NCBI RefSeq assembly: GCF_000520815.1
Contig: NZ_ASRY01000217.1
Coordinates: 1 to 55,126 of the forward strand
Direction: 5' to 3'
Length of the DNA stretch: 55,126 nt
Source of the DNA: Paenibacillus maysiensis
GTDB lineage: Bacteria > Bacillota > Bacilli > Paenibacillales > Paenibacillaceae
The notes beneath the pieces were generated by a model, which was not told the origin of the DNA, did not search any database, and saw only the letters and a list, made by a program, of their open reading frames with translations. The translations under genes were made by a program, and so were the position numbers. Below, piece by piece: positions 31,067 through 40,229 of this stretch (positions are counted from its first letter, which is position 1; every line of letters starts with the position of its first letter).

Positions 31067-31584
31067 TTGTATCTGCTGAGTTTTACCATGAAGGGCTGGA
31101 GGACGGTTTCGAGTTCTATGCATTATCAGGTCAATTTATTGGATACATCCCTAAAGATGAAATGGCAAAGGGTTACCCAAAGGCGAAGCGTGTTCCTATT
31201 GTTCAAACCCCGGAAGGACGTAAGCCAGTAAACGAAGGCGATTGCATTGTCACGGATAATCAGGGAAATAGGTACGTGATGGAGCCATGTGGATTCCGTC
31301 AAGAAATTGGGACGGTGATTATTACAACGTCGTTTTCTGGAATGATGAAAGAAGATTACGAGCACCTTCAAATGTTGAGGGCAATGCGTCCGCAGGATGC
31401 TCCGTTTAATAAGGAAATAGATGATGCCTTATTAGAATGCAAAGGTGATAAAAAGCTTCTGTTTGAGAAACTTGCCGACATTAGGCGTAGGTTTAACCTA
31501 GCAAATGGATTTGAAAACGATGCTACTGATTCTGAGGGATTCAAAAGGTGCGCCAAGCCCCTTTACCATCTAATTCTGAATTAG
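31063..31584 (+). CDS. Hypothetical phage protein, 173 aa
   Basis: ATG 31063 overlaps the previous stop. The N-terminal 90 residues (AEFYHEGLEDGFEFYAL, GDCIVTDNQGNRYVMEPCGF) resemble a beta-rich PGDYG-like or lipocalin-like small domain; the C-terminus is helical and charged. Its place just before the terminase genes is typical of unassigned late-early proteins. Between its stop and the terminase start lie 111 bases with no feature. Confidence 0.6.
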   Translation: MIVSAEFYHEGLEDGFEFYALSGQFIGYIPKDEMAKGYPKAKRVPIVQTPEGRKPVNEGDCIVTDNQGNRYVMEPCGFRQEIGTVIITTSFSGMMKEDYEHLQMLRAMRPQDAPFNKEIDDALLECKGDKKLLFEKLADIRRRFNLANGFENDATDSEGFKRCAKPLYHLILN

Positions 31585-31695
31585 GGTGTGTGTGAGGCAC
31601 TGAATGCGTCTGAGAGCCAGCCGTTCACCCCTACTATAGTGCAAAACCAACTCAAACAACCAGCGCAACCAAACCGGGGGTGGTGACATGTAACT

Positions 31696-32493
31696 ATGAA
31701 CTGGGAAGAGATCAGAAACGAGTACGAAAATACTGATATCTCCTTATCGGATCTTGCTTCAAAACATGATGTGAAGTATCCGACCATCAAAAGCCGGAAG
31801 CAGCGGCAAGGATGGAGTAAGGATGCATCCTCCAGAACAAAAGATGCATCCGGGGGAAAGAAAGATGCATCCAAAAAGCGGGGTCCTCCAAAGGGGAATC
31901 GTAATGCAGCGGGTCATGGTGCTCCCGAGGGGAATCAGAATGCTGTGGGGAATAGTGGTGGTCCCGGTGGGCCAGCCCGTAACGACAAAGCTGTTACACA
32001 CGGTTTTTTCCGCAAGTTCCTCCCTGATGAAACCGCAGAGATCATGGAGCAGCTTGAGAACCGTTCCCCGCTGGATATGATGTGGGATCAAATCACACTC
32101 AAATATGCTGCAATACTACGGGCGCAGCCGATAATGTTCGTCAAGGATCATGACGACATGACCAAAGTTGTTAAAAGATCGAAACTATTCACCAATGACA
32201 AAACGGATAGTGAAGATACAGAACATGAAATTCAGTTCGCTTGGGATAAGCAGGCAACGTTTCTGAACGCTCAAAGTCGTGCAATGGGTAGGTTACAGAG
32301 TCTTATAAAGCAGTATGAGGAAATGTGCCGTCTTACCCATGCAGATGAAGAACAGCGGCTACGTATTGAGGTGCTCAAAGGTAAGGTCAAGGCGCTTGAG
32401 AAAGACGCCCCTCCTGATGAAAAAGAGACGGAAGACGGATTTATGGCCGCTTTGAAGTCCGAAGCAGCTCAGGTATGGGCTGATGAAGAGTAA
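31696..32493 (+). CDS. terS: Phage terminase small subunit (PBSX type)
   Basis: The 265-residue protein begins MNWEEIRNEYENTDISLSDL with an N-terminal helix-turn-helix (LASKHDVKYPTIKSRKQRQG). Next come three heptads starting KDAS, then the glycine/asparagine-rich linker GNRNAAGHGAPEGNQNAVGN that is typical of this family. A helical oligomerisation region and a C-terminal acidic tail contacting the large subunit follow. It recognises the packaging site. ATG 31696 follows a GGGGGTGG stretch. It overlaps the large subunit gene by 11 bp. Confidence 0.88.
   Translation: MNWEEIRNEYENTDISLSDLASKHDVKYPTIKSRKQRQGWSKDASSRTKDASGGKKDASKKRGPPKGNRNAAGHGAPEGNQNAVGNSGGPGGPARNDKAVTHGFFRKFLPDETAEIMEQLENRSPLDMMWDQITLKYAAILRAQPIMFVKDHDDMTKVVKRSKLFTNDKTDSEDTEHEIQFAWDKQATFLNAQSRAMGRLQSLIKQYEEMCRLTHADEEQRLRIEVLKGKVKALEKDAPPDEKETEDGFMAALKSEAAQVWADEE
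31821..31872 (+). other. Candidate packaging (pac) site: three iterons 21 bp apart
   Basis: GATGCATCC occurs at 31822-31830, 31843-31851 and 31864-31872, each start exactly 21 bp after the last; the first is extended to the palindrome GGATGCATCC. The same codons are used each time for the protein repeat Asp-Ala-Ser. In phages such as SPP1 the pac site lies within the small-terminase gene. Confidence 0.5.
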
Positions 32494-33757
32494 AGCGCCT
32501 AAATTTAATTGGAAGCCGTTCTCTCGAAAACAAAAGCAGGTGCTTACATGGTGGCTGCCTGAATCTCCTGTACATGATAAGGATGGCATTATAGCAGATG
32601 GAGCGATACGGAGCGGCAAAACGCTGTCCATGTCCTTTTCATACGTTGTATGGGCTATGAGCACCTTTGACCAGCACAATTTCGGGATGGCTGGTAAGAC
32701 TATAGGCAGTTTCCGGCGTAATGTACTGTTCTGGCTGAAGCTTATGTTGAGATCCCGTGGTTATCGGGTGCATGACGCCCGCACTGATAACCTGGTCACC
32801 ATATCCAAGGACGGCAAGGAAAACTATTTCTATATTTTTGGCGGTAAGGATGAAAGCTCTCAAGACTTGATTCAGGGTATCACGTTGGCGGGAATGTTCT
32901 TTGATGAAGTGGCCCTAATGCCAGAATCATTTGTCAATCAAGCAACTGGCCGTTGTTCGGTGGATGGATCTAAATTTTGGTTCAACTGCAACCCTGACGG
33001 TCCGTACCATTGGTTCAAGACTGGATGGATTGACAAGGTAACAGAAAAGTCTTTGCTGCATCTTCATTTCACGATGGAAGATAACCTGTCACTGTCAGAA
33101 CGTATCAAAGCTAGATACCGAGCCATGTACAGCGGTGTGTTCTTTAAGCGCTACATACTGGGCCTGTGGGCCATGGCAGAAGGCGTTATCTATGACATGT
33201 TCGACGAGGATATCAGCGTTAAGAAGCCGGAAGAACTGCCACAGGAGTTCTCAAAATACTATGTAGGCGTTGACTATGGTCACACCAATGCTACTGTGTT
33301 TCTGCTCTTTGGGCAGCAGGACAAGAAGTTATATCTAATTAAGGAATATTACCATTCGGATGTGACTTCCTCCAAAGCGCCAAGTGATTACGCCAGAGAC
33401 TTTCTGGAGTTCATTGCAGGGATCGACAATATCAAAAAGATATTTATTGATCCAAGCGCCAAGGGCTTCATTACGGAACTGAAAAAGATGGGTGTACGGC
33501 GGATTGAGGAAGCAGATAATGACGTGCTTCCGGGTATTGAGTCCGTGGCCGTATCTATAAAGGAAGAAGAACTCTTTGTGTCCTCACAATGTCGTGAGAC
33601 TATCAAGGAGTTTTTTAGTTACATTTGGGATGCTAAGGCGTCTCAAGATCGGGGCGAGGATAAGCCAATCAAGAAGCATGACCATGCTATGGATGCTTTG
33701 CGGTATGTAGTATATACCGTGCTTGGTAAGCCGCGTCGTTCAAGATTCTTTACGTAA
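32483..33757 (+). CDS. terL: Phage terminase large subunit (PBSX/XtmB type)
   Basis: The 424-residue protein has an ATPase with Walker A AIRSGKT (41-47) and Walker B MFFDE (138-142), then an RNase-H-like nuclease starting at YYVGVDYGHTNA (Asp264) with later acidic residues in FIDPSAKG and HDHAMDALRY. It pumps DNA into the procapsid and makes the headful cut. It is a normal-length member of the PBSX/Terminase_3 group and overlaps the small-subunit gene. Confidence 0.94.
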   Translation: MKSKAPKFNWKPFSRKQKQVLTWWLPESPVHDKDGIIADGAIRSGKTLSMSFSYVVWAMSTFDQHNFGMAGKTIGSFRRNVLFWLKLMLRSRGYRVHDARTDNLVTISKDGKENYFYIFGGKDESSQDLIQGITLAGMFFDEVALMPESFVNQATGRCSVDGSKFWFNCNPDGPYHWFKTGWIDKVTEKSLLHLHFTMEDNLSLSERIKARYRAMYSGVFFKRYILGLWAMAEGVIYDMFDEDISVKKPEELPQEFSKYYVGVDYGHTNATVFLLFGQQDKKLYLIKEYYHSDVTSSKAPSDYARDFLEFIAGIDNIKKIFIDPSAKGFITELKKMGVRRIEEADNDVLPGIESVAVSIKEEELFVSSQCRETIKEFFSYIWDAKASQDRGEDKPIKKHDHAMDALRYVVYTVLGKPRRSRFFT

Positions 33758-33771
33758 GGGGGTGAACACTA

Positions 33772-35241
33772 TTGAAAGCTGAGGAAGCCAAACCGCAAGC
33801 TAAGGCTAAATCAGCCGTTATCCTGCCCAATCAGAATTTGAGTGTGGGCGGAACACGAACCAAGCCGTCCCTGCTGCCATTTGCTACACTACGGCAGATG
33901 GCTAAGGTTCCAGCAATAGCGGCTATCATCAATACGCGACTTAATCAGGTGGCCCGTTTTGCACGTAGACCCCGCTTTGATGGTGACTTAGGGTTTCGTA
34001 TCGGCCTCAAGAACCCTCAACAGACGATGAGCAAGGCGGCGCAGGCGGTGGCATTTGAGCTGGAAGAGTTTTTCTTGCGCACTGGGAACTGGGATAATCC
34101 GTTGAGGAAAGACAACTTTAATAGCTTCTTACGGAAGATTACACGGGATACACTTACGCTGGATGCTATGGCGTGGGAGAACGTATTTACTCGGGCAGGA
34201 GACATTACAGACCTGTTTGCGGTGGATGCTGCCACAATAGAGCTATTACCGTCAGCCCCAACGTCAGAAATATTCCTGCCCGCCCCATATATGCCCGTTA
34301 CGGCTCAGGGACACCTTGAGCCTATTGCCTATGTGCAGCGCGTGGATGGACGGATAACGGCTGAATATACACGTCATGAGCTGTCCTATGGCATCCGTAA
34401 CCCGCGTACCGATGTAGAATATTCCGACTTCGGTATGTCTGAGTTGGAAACGCTTGTCGAGATTGTCACGGGGATCATGAATGGTGTCCGATACAACACG
34501 ACATATTTCTCTTATAATTCGCTACCGCAGGGCGTTTTGGAAGTTGTCGGTAAGTACGAAGAGGAAGACATAGAGGCGTTTTCTAGGCATTGGAAGACGC
34601 TGACGGATGGACCGCAAGGGAAATGGGCTGTGCCAGTAATGGGAATGGAAGAGGGTAGCGGCTTCAAGTTCACCCCTTTCAAGAGCAGTAACCAGGACAT
34701 GCAGTTCAATGAGTTCTTGGAATTTCTGTTCAACCTTGCGGCGGCAGTCTATCAGATTGATCCTAACGAGGTTGGGTTTAAAAGCTGGACCAGCAGCACC
34801 AGCATGAGCCAAAGCGACAACACGGCTGAAAAAATGGACTCCAGTAAGGATAAAGGGTTCATCCCGCTCATGTATTTCTTATCCGATTCCTTAAACACAA
34901 ACGTTCTGGACGTAATCGCCCCTGAATTCGCTTTATATTGGGCAGGGCTGGACGATGAGAGCGAGGACCGAAAAGCGGAGCGATTGAAGAATGACATTGA
35001 TTCCGGTGTACTGACCATTGCGGAGGTACGTAAACAAAGGGGGCTTGAAGTTCCCTCTGATGCTAAGTGGATGCATGCTCCTGCCAATGCTGTGCTTATA
35101 CAGGCGTATATGGCAGAACACCAAGCTTCTGCTGAGGAAGATCCACGGGATAATCCGAATAGGGGTGACCCGAAAAAGGATGATGAAGAGGAATCGTTAC
35201 AAAAGTCTTTTGAGCTAGATATAACGTGGGAGGGGTATTGA
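33772..35241 (+). CDS. Phage portal protein
   Basis: TTG 33772 follows AAGGGGGTG. The 489-residue protein has the portal pattern MAKVPAIAAIINTRLNQVARF (clip/wing region), the long wing domain, MNGVRYNTTYFSYNSLPQGV and a helix containing FNLAAAVYQIDPNEVGF before a C-terminal charged tail (DPRDNPNRGDPKKDDEEE). Twelve copies form the DNA entry vertex. Its stop overlaps the next start. Confidence 0.92.
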   Translation: MKAEEAKPQAKAKSAVILPNQNLSVGGTRTKPSLLPFATLRQMAKVPAIAAIINTRLNQVARFARRPRFDGDLGFRIGLKNPQQTMSKAAQAVAFELEEFFLRTGNWDNPLRKDNFNSFLRKITRDTLTLDAMAWENVFTRAGDITDLFAVDAATIELLPSAPTSEIFLPAPYMPVTAQGHLEPIAYVQRVDGRITAEYTRHELSYGIRNPRTDVEYSDFGMSELETLVEIVTGIMNGVRYNTTYFSYNSLPQGVLEVVGKYEEEDIEAFSRHWKTLTDGPQGKWAVPVMGMEEGSGFKFTPFKSSNQDMQFNEFLEFLFNLAAAVYQIDPNEVGFKSWTSSTSMSQSDNTAEKMDSSKDKGFIPLMYFLSDSLNTNVLDVIAPEFALYWAGLDDESEDRKAERLKNDIDSGVLTIAEVRKQRGLEVPSDAKWMHAPANAVLIQAYMAEHQASAEEDPRDNPNRGDPKKDDEEESLQKSFELDITWEGY

Positions 35242-36347
35242 TGCCAAAGCTAAAGATTAATCTACCGCCTGCCCTACGTTCTTTCAGGATGGAGGATAAG
35301 CGACTGGTAATGGAGACATTATCCAAGGCTCTTGAGCTACCATCCCATAGGGAAAGCGGTGGACGTAGCATGTGGGAACGGTCAGACGACCCCCTTATTG
35401 CTCAGTTAGAGGATGATTTTTATACGGAGCTGGACGCGGAGACGCAGGAGGCTATTGCGGAGATTGTTGTACTGTTGGGATTACCGATTGACGATATCCA
35501 GAAGTCGGCCAATGGAAAGAATGCCATAATTGAATGGATCAAGAAGCTGCGGAGCAAACGCGGCCTATTCAAACGGGTTATAGATCGCGGTAAAGACTCC
35601 TTTGCGGTCATTCGGAAGATTGACGACACTATTCGTTCCAAGTTTAAGAATCTGGACAAGCTGGCTGAAAAGTACATTGTCCGAGCTGCTTTACTTGGCA
35701 GGCTCCGTATAGAGGCAGAGAAAGCCAATTTGGTCCTTACTGCTGCAATCATTAGTAAGCTGCCGGATACGCTCAAAGCTGCTGAGAAGGACCCCTTCCC
35801 GTTTGAATTATGGGATGGTGAGGGCGAGGGGCAAGAGGAAATTGTATCCTTATCCCCGTTAGAGATCCGCAGCATGGAATATTCTGTGTTGCACACGGCT
35901 GAGAAGATAACACAAATATCAGACAAACACCGCGCCGGAGTCAAGGAGCTGGTTATACAGAGTCAAAAGGAGCGCTGGGGAGCGAACAAGCTATCTCAAG
36001 CGCTCTTTGACGTTTACGGGGATCAAAACCGGGACTGGCGGCGTGTGGCGATTACAGAGCTTGCCATGTGTACAAACGATGCTTTTCTGGCGGGCTGTCA
36101 GGAAGGTGACATTGTTCAGGTCGCTTCTGTGCCAGGTACATGTAGGCACTGTCAACGGCTGCTGGAAGGCAAAACGTTCATTGTCTCTCACAAACCAGGA
36201 AACGGTGATACTCATATTTGGCCCGGTAAGAGCAATAAGGGTCGAATAACAGCCAATTGGTGGCCTTGTGTGCCGCTTCATCCCCATTGTCGGCATAGAT
36301 GGTTCAGAGTACCCGGAAGAAGCCGGAGGGAGGTGAACAAGCGATGA
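35241..36347 (+). CDS. Minor head protein (Mu gpF / SPP1 gp7-like)
   Basis: ATG 35241 overlaps the portal stop and follows GGAGGGG. The 368-residue protein is helical in its first two thirds. Its C-terminal domain (TELAMCTNDAFLAGCQEG, CRHCQRLLEGKTF, PLHPHCRHRW) is the Mu-F-like domain with a Cys/His set that may bind zinc. Proteins of this type are carried in the capsid near the portal and assist head assembly or DNA ejection. Confidence 0.82.
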   Translation: MPKLKINLPPALRSFRMEDKRLVMETLSKALELPSHRESGGRSMWERSDDPLIAQLEDDFYTELDAETQEAIAEIVVLLGLPIDDIQKSANGKNAIIEWIKKLRSKRGLFKRVIDRGKDSFAVIRKIDDTIRSKFKNLDKLAEKYIVRAALLGRLRIEAEKANLVLTAAIISKLPDTLKAAEKDPFPFELWDGEGEGQEEIVSLSPLEIRSMEYSVLHTAEKITQISDKHRAGVKELVIQSQKERWGANKLSQALFDVYGDQNRDWRRVAITELAMCTNDAFLAGCQEGDIVQVASVPGTCRHCQRLLEGKTFIVSHKPGNGDTHIWPGKSNKGRITANWWPCVPLHPHCRHRWFRVPGRSRREVNKR

Positions 36348-36544
36348 AACCAACAGTAGGGCGCATTGTCCACTACAAGGATACGGAAGATAAAACACTT
36401 GCTGCTGTAGTGGTTTACGTAAACCCTGATACAAACGGAATGCTGAACCTGGCCGTGTGGAATGAATTCGGTAAGCAGTTCAACGCATTGAACGTTCGTC
36501 AAGGAGATGGGCTAGAACAATGGAACTGGCCCCCACGTTCGTAG
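36344..36544 (+). CDS. Small late phage protein, 66 aa
   Basis: ATG 36344 overlaps the previous stop after GGAGGGAGGTG. The product MKPTVGRIVHYKDTEDKTLA continues to EQWNWPPRS and looks like a small beta-barrel. Similar proteins occur in many Gram-positive phages in this interval, but their role is unknown. Confidence 0.7.
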   Translation: MKPTVGRIVHYKDTEDKTLAAVVVYVNPDTNGMLNLAVWNEFGKQFNALNVRQGDGLEQWNWPPRS

Positions 36545-36560
36545 AAAGGAGTGATTTGGC

Positions 36561-37490
36561 TTGGAGGAAATTAAAGACACGTTCCGCCTATTTGTGCCTT
36601 TGGAAAAGTCGATAGAAATGGACGCCAATGGTGATTACATCGTTCAAGGGATCATATCCAGTGATGATACGGACGCACAGGCAGATAGTATCTCTCCAGA
36701 CGGAATGGATACATCCTATTTTCTCGAAAAGGGATGGATTAAGTGGGAACACGGTAATAACCCCGATCAATTTATCGGAGAGCCGGAAGCTGTGCATGTT
36801 GGGAAGTTCAATCATCCCACGCTTAATAAATCGGTTAACGGTGTGTTCATAAAGGGCCGTCTGTATGCGAATCGGGAAATGTCACTCAAGGCCGTTGTTG
36901 CTATTGAGGATCTGCAGAAGTCCCACAGCACGCGGCGTGTCGGCTGGAGCATCGAGGGCGGTGTAGTCGAACGTGATCGAGTAACAGGGAAAGTCATTAA
37001 GTCTGTGCTGCGTAATGTGGTACTAACGATGAACCCAATAAACACCATGACATACGCAGAGCTGGTTAAATCATTCAACAATACCAAGGAGGATGGAACA
37101 AATATGACAGACAATCAAAATCAAGAATTGGGCGCGCAACTGGGCGGACTGGAAAAGTCCCTCACGCATCTTATTAAGCAGCAAGGAGAGAGTACGGAGC
37201 TAATCAAGTCTCTTACTTCTAAGGTGGACACCCTTAGTTCTGAAAACGAGGAATTGCGAAAGTCACTGCATATGCCTCAATTGCGAAAAAGCATAACGGG
37301 GCAGCGTGATCTTAGCACGATAAGACGCCCAGACGGGAAGGAATTGAACAAACAAGAAGTGAAGGAAGTATTGGAGAAATCCTTCGAGACTGGTGATCTA
37401 GCTGCTAGTGAGGTTGTCCGCTTTGAATTGGGGGCGCCGCTCCAATCATTGAATCTGCCGTCTGCGGTTAAAGAAAAACTCGGGCTGTAA
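36561..37490 (+). CDS. Prohead protease fused to scaffold (XkdF-like)
   Basis: TTG 36561 follows AAAGGAGTG. The 309-residue protein starts with an XkdF/peptidase S78-type domain (about 1-165: GIISSDDTDAQADSISPDGM, FLEKGWIKWEHG, HSTRRVGWSIEG) and ends in a coiled-coil scaffold-like region (about 190-240, LGGLEKSLTHLIKQQGESTE) with repeated LRKS motifs. It should act inside the procapsid, cutting itself and head proteins. The His in the WEHG motif and the Ser in RVGWSIEGGV are the likely catalytic residues. Confidence 0.85.
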   Translation: MEEIKDTFRLFVPLEKSIEMDANGDYIVQGIISSDDTDAQADSISPDGMDTSYFLEKGWIKWEHGNNPDQFIGEPEAVHVGKFNHPTLNKSVNGVFIKGRLYANREMSLKAVVAIEDLQKSHSTRRVGWSIEGGVVERDRVTGKVIKSVLRNVVLTMNPINTMTYAELVKSFNNTKEDGTNMTDNQNQELGAQLGGLEKSLTHLIKQQGESTELIKSLTSKVDTLSSENEELRKSLHMPQLRKSITGQRDLSTIRRPDGKELNKQEVKEVLEKSFETGDLAASEVVRFELGAPLQSLNLPSAVKEKLGL

Positions 37491-37520
37491 TACCAGCCAT
37501 TAGAACTGGAGGATATAACT

Positions 37521-38996
37521 ATGGATTTTGAAAATCTGCAAGACGGCTTAGGCCAGATGTCTTTTAATGACATGGAGCAATTAACAAAAGCACTGGGGAG
37601 TGGTGTAGACGGTCCGGCATATGGAGACGGTTCTTTTGCCGACATGTCCGCCCTGCGTCCGCAATCACTCGAATCTACTCTTAAAGTCGTAACGGCTAAA
37701 GAGGAAAATTTGGTGTTCTGGCGCTCTATTAACAAATCAAAGGCTAATGGCCTTGTAGAAGAATTTAACGTAATGGACAGCTACGGACAGGATGTTGATC
37801 CGTATATGGTAGAGGGCGGAGTGCCTACCGAAACGGATAGTAACTACACCCGTCAAACCGGATTTGTTAAGTTCTTCGGTACACTTCGGAGAGTTACACT
37901 ACAGGCCATGCTTACTCAGACGGTTGGTGTGGGTGATATCAAAACGCGCGAGACGATGAATGGCACCATGGCTGTTCTTCAACAAGTGGAGCGAGCTATG
38001 TATTTAGGTGATAGTTCCAAGAATCCTTTGGCAATGGATGGATTGCTGGCGCTTGTTAAAAAGTATGTAATTGGCAAGCCTTACGCCTCCCAGCATATTT
38101 TTGACCTTAAAGGTGGGCTTATCACGGAAAATGTTTTAGAGGATGCAGCAACGGTTATAGCGGATAACTGGGGTAATCGTAAATTAGACCTTCATATCTC
38201 TAATCAAGTACACAAAGACTTCTCTAAAACGTTTACTGGTCCTACTGGGCGTCAACGTATTGTAAACCCGGGTGAAGAGATTATGATGGGGCAACCAGTT
38301 CGTGGTTACGCGGCTAACTCTGCGAATATCACATTCTTGAATAACGTTTTTCTGAAACCGGAGGGCGCGCCAAAACAAAAATCTCAAAAGGATGCTCCGG
38401 CTATCCCTGTGCTGGATTCCGCCAAAGGTGTAGCTGATATTAATTCTACTGTGCCAGCAGGAACATATTACTATTTCATTAGCGCTAAAGGTAGAAAGGG
38501 TGAATCTGCCCCAGTACCAACGACAGCCATTGCGATTACTGACAAACAACGGGTTGAAATTACTATTCAACGTGTTGACTCTGGCGATGTTGATTTGAAA
38601 GCCAACAGTTACAAAGTTTATCGTGGGTACTCCAGTAATCCAGCTCAAGCATTGTTCATGACTGAGGTTGCGGATAGTGGCAGCGGTACAACACAGGTTA
38701 TTGTGGACGACGGCGCTGATATCCCGGGTACAGAACATGCATTCTTAATTGATAATGACGGCGATAACGTTCTACGTTTCAAACAATTTGCGCCGTTAAT
38801 GAATTTAGCCTTGGGGCGCGTCGATACATCTGACCGTTTCATGATTCTACTTTTCGGTATGTTGCAAGTCTACAACCCGCGCCGAATTGTGGTATTTAAG
38901 AACGTTGGCAAACTGGGTGAAAACAGTAACCGCGAACTGTTCGGTCCATCCTACGATCAGCCAAGCTTTGGTACTATCAAACCAGTATTCCGTTAA
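37521..38996 (+). CDS. Major capsid protein with inserted Ig-like domain
   Basis: The 491-residue protein has the capsid N-terminus (SALRPQSLESTLKVVTAKEE, VEEFNVMDSYGQDVDPYMVE) and a C-terminal part (RFMILLFGMLQVYNPRRIVV). Between them, residues about 290-405 form a fibronectin/Ig-like beta domain: VPAGTYYYFISAKGRKGESA, then NSYKVYRGYSS and a closing TQVIVDDG. The insert probably decorates the capsid surface. ATG 37521 follows GGAGG. It is the largest head gene and is flanked by the protease and connector genes. Confidence 0.87.
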   Translation: MDFENLQDGLGQMSFNDMEQLTKALGSGVDGPAYGDGSFADMSALRPQSLESTLKVVTAKEENLVFWRSINKSKANGLVEEFNVMDSYGQDVDPYMVEGGVPTETDSNYTRQTGFVKFFGTLRRVTLQAMLTQTVGVGDIKTRETMNGTMAVLQQVERAMYLGDSSKNPLAMDGLLALVKKYVIGKPYASQHIFDLKGGLITENVLEDAATVIADNWGNRKLDLHISNQVHKDFSKTFTGPTGRQRIVNPGEEIMMGQPVRGYAANSANITFLNNVFLKPEGAPKQKSQKDAPAIPVLDSAKGVADINSTVPAGTYYYFISAKGRKGESAPVPTTAIAITDKQRVEITIQRVDSGDVDLKANSYKVYRGYSSNPAQALFMTEVADSGSGTTQVIVDDGADIPGTEHAFLIDNDGDNVLRFKQFAPLMNLALGRVDTSDRFMILLFGMLQVYNPRRIVVFKNVGKLGENSNRELFGPSYDQPSFGTIKPVFR

Positions 38997-39060
38997 GAGA
39001 GAGGTTAAACCTTTCTCTTTTCTTTTGGTCATTTTTAAATCCAAGTGAAGGAGATACGGC

Positions 39061-39333
39061 ATGAAGATAAAAAAAACAAGTGGCGAGGTACCCGCTGAGG
39101 TCATTGTATTGGATCAGACAGTCGAATTTGATGGGAAAGGCTTGGCTGATGTAGATGATGATATCGGGGAGGTCCTGCTTCAAATTCCTGGTTATGAGGA
39201 ATATAAGGAAAAGCCAAAAAAGGACCCTGTTCCAAAAGATGACGGCAAAGCCAAGAAGGACGACACCAGTGGGAGACAGGTCCCGCCGCCGGATGATCAG
39301 GGGGCAGTTGCCCCGTCTGAAGCCAAGGAATAA
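39061..39333 (+). CDS. Small late phage protein, 90 aa (YqbF-like position)
   Basis: ATG 39061 follows AAGGAGAT. The N-terminal half (MKIKKTSGEVPAEVIVLDQT, FDGKGLADVDDDIGEVLL) is ordered-looking, and the C-terminal half is a Lys/Asp/Pro linker. It sits between capsid and connector, like B. subtilis skin/PBSX proteins of unknown role. Confidence 0.7.
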   Translation: MKIKKTSGEVPAEVIVLDQTVEFDGKGLADVDDDIGEVLLQIPGYEEYKEKPKKDPVPKDDGKAKKDDTSGRQVPPPDDQGAVAPSEAKE

Positions 39334-39335
39334 TC

Positions 39336-40229
39336 ATGGCTATCATTCCTTATTATGAAACTCATGAAACCCCGGATGCTGAAACCCCAGGAACTATAAA
39401 GATAACCTATAGCTCTCCTGTAGGGTTGCCCACGCCCGAAGAGGTACGAAAACGGTGGTGTTATGGCCTAACGCTTGCCGATAAGTTTGGTCGGCCGATG
39501 GATGATCGGGATATACTGGGATTCTTGATGGCGGCTGTAAAGGATACGGAGCGCCAATTGGGGATATTCCTCAAGCCTACAGTTATACGCTGTAATGCAG
39601 AGACACGGGAGCTGGTGCAGGGTGTGGATTACGAAGTGGAAGAACCGCCGTATGACTACGATGTACAGCGCTGGCGTAATTTTGGCTTTGTACAGCTCCG
39701 GCAGCGCTTTGCTTCCAAAATAGAGTCTTTCAAGTTGGTTACCTATGGCGGGCAAATAAATATTGACTTCATGCAGCATCAAGACTGGATTAAACTTTAC
39801 AAAAAGTCTAGCCAACTGCATGTAGTAACCAAGGGTGGGGGTGTGCCTGTACTTGCTGGATATCCGGCAGGCTACAGCGCAGCCCCATTCGCTATTGGCT
39901 TGTTGTCTCAGACGCCACAGGTGTTCCATATCGATTATACGGCTGGTTTGACCAAAGAGCAGCTAACGGAGGATATCCGGGCCGTAATCGGTAAGCAGGC
40001 GGCGGTATCCGTGTTGGGCGTTGCTGGAGACGCGGCAATGGCTGGGGTTGCTGGCTACTCGCTCACCTTGGATGGTGTGGCAGAGTCGTTCCAGTCTACT
40101 GCGTCAGCTATGTACGGCACGTATTCTGCCCACATCACGCAGCTACAGACCGAGGTAGATAACTTCTTTAGCCCGGCAGGAGGCGGCGCACGTACCAAAA
40201 TGCGCGGCTTTACGATGGGGGGGATTTAA
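39336..40229 (+). CDS. Head-tail connector/adaptor protein
   Basis: The 297-residue protein begins MAIIPYYETHETPDAETPGT and contains EEVRKRWCYGLTLADKFGRP and a long tract of conserved-looking aromatic strands (YEVEEPPYDYDVQRWRNFG). The second half is Gly/Ala-rich and helical. Its place after the capsid and its length fit the adaptor that extends the portal ring. The family assignment is from context. Confidence 0.65.
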   Translation: MAIIPYYETHETPDAETPGTIKITYSSPVGLPTPEEVRKRWCYGLTLADKFGRPMDDRDILGFLMAAVKDTERQLGIFLKPTVIRCNAETRELVQGVDYEVEEPPYDYDVQRWRNFGFVQLRQRFASKIESFKLVTYGGQINIDFMQHQDWIKLYKKSSQLHVVTKGGGVPVLAGYPAGYSAAPFAIGLLSQTPQVFHIDYTAGLTKEQLTEDIRAVIGKQAAVSVLGVAGDAAMAGVAGYSLTLDGVAESFQSTASAMYGTYSAHITQLQTEVDNFFSPAGGGARTKMRGFTMGGI

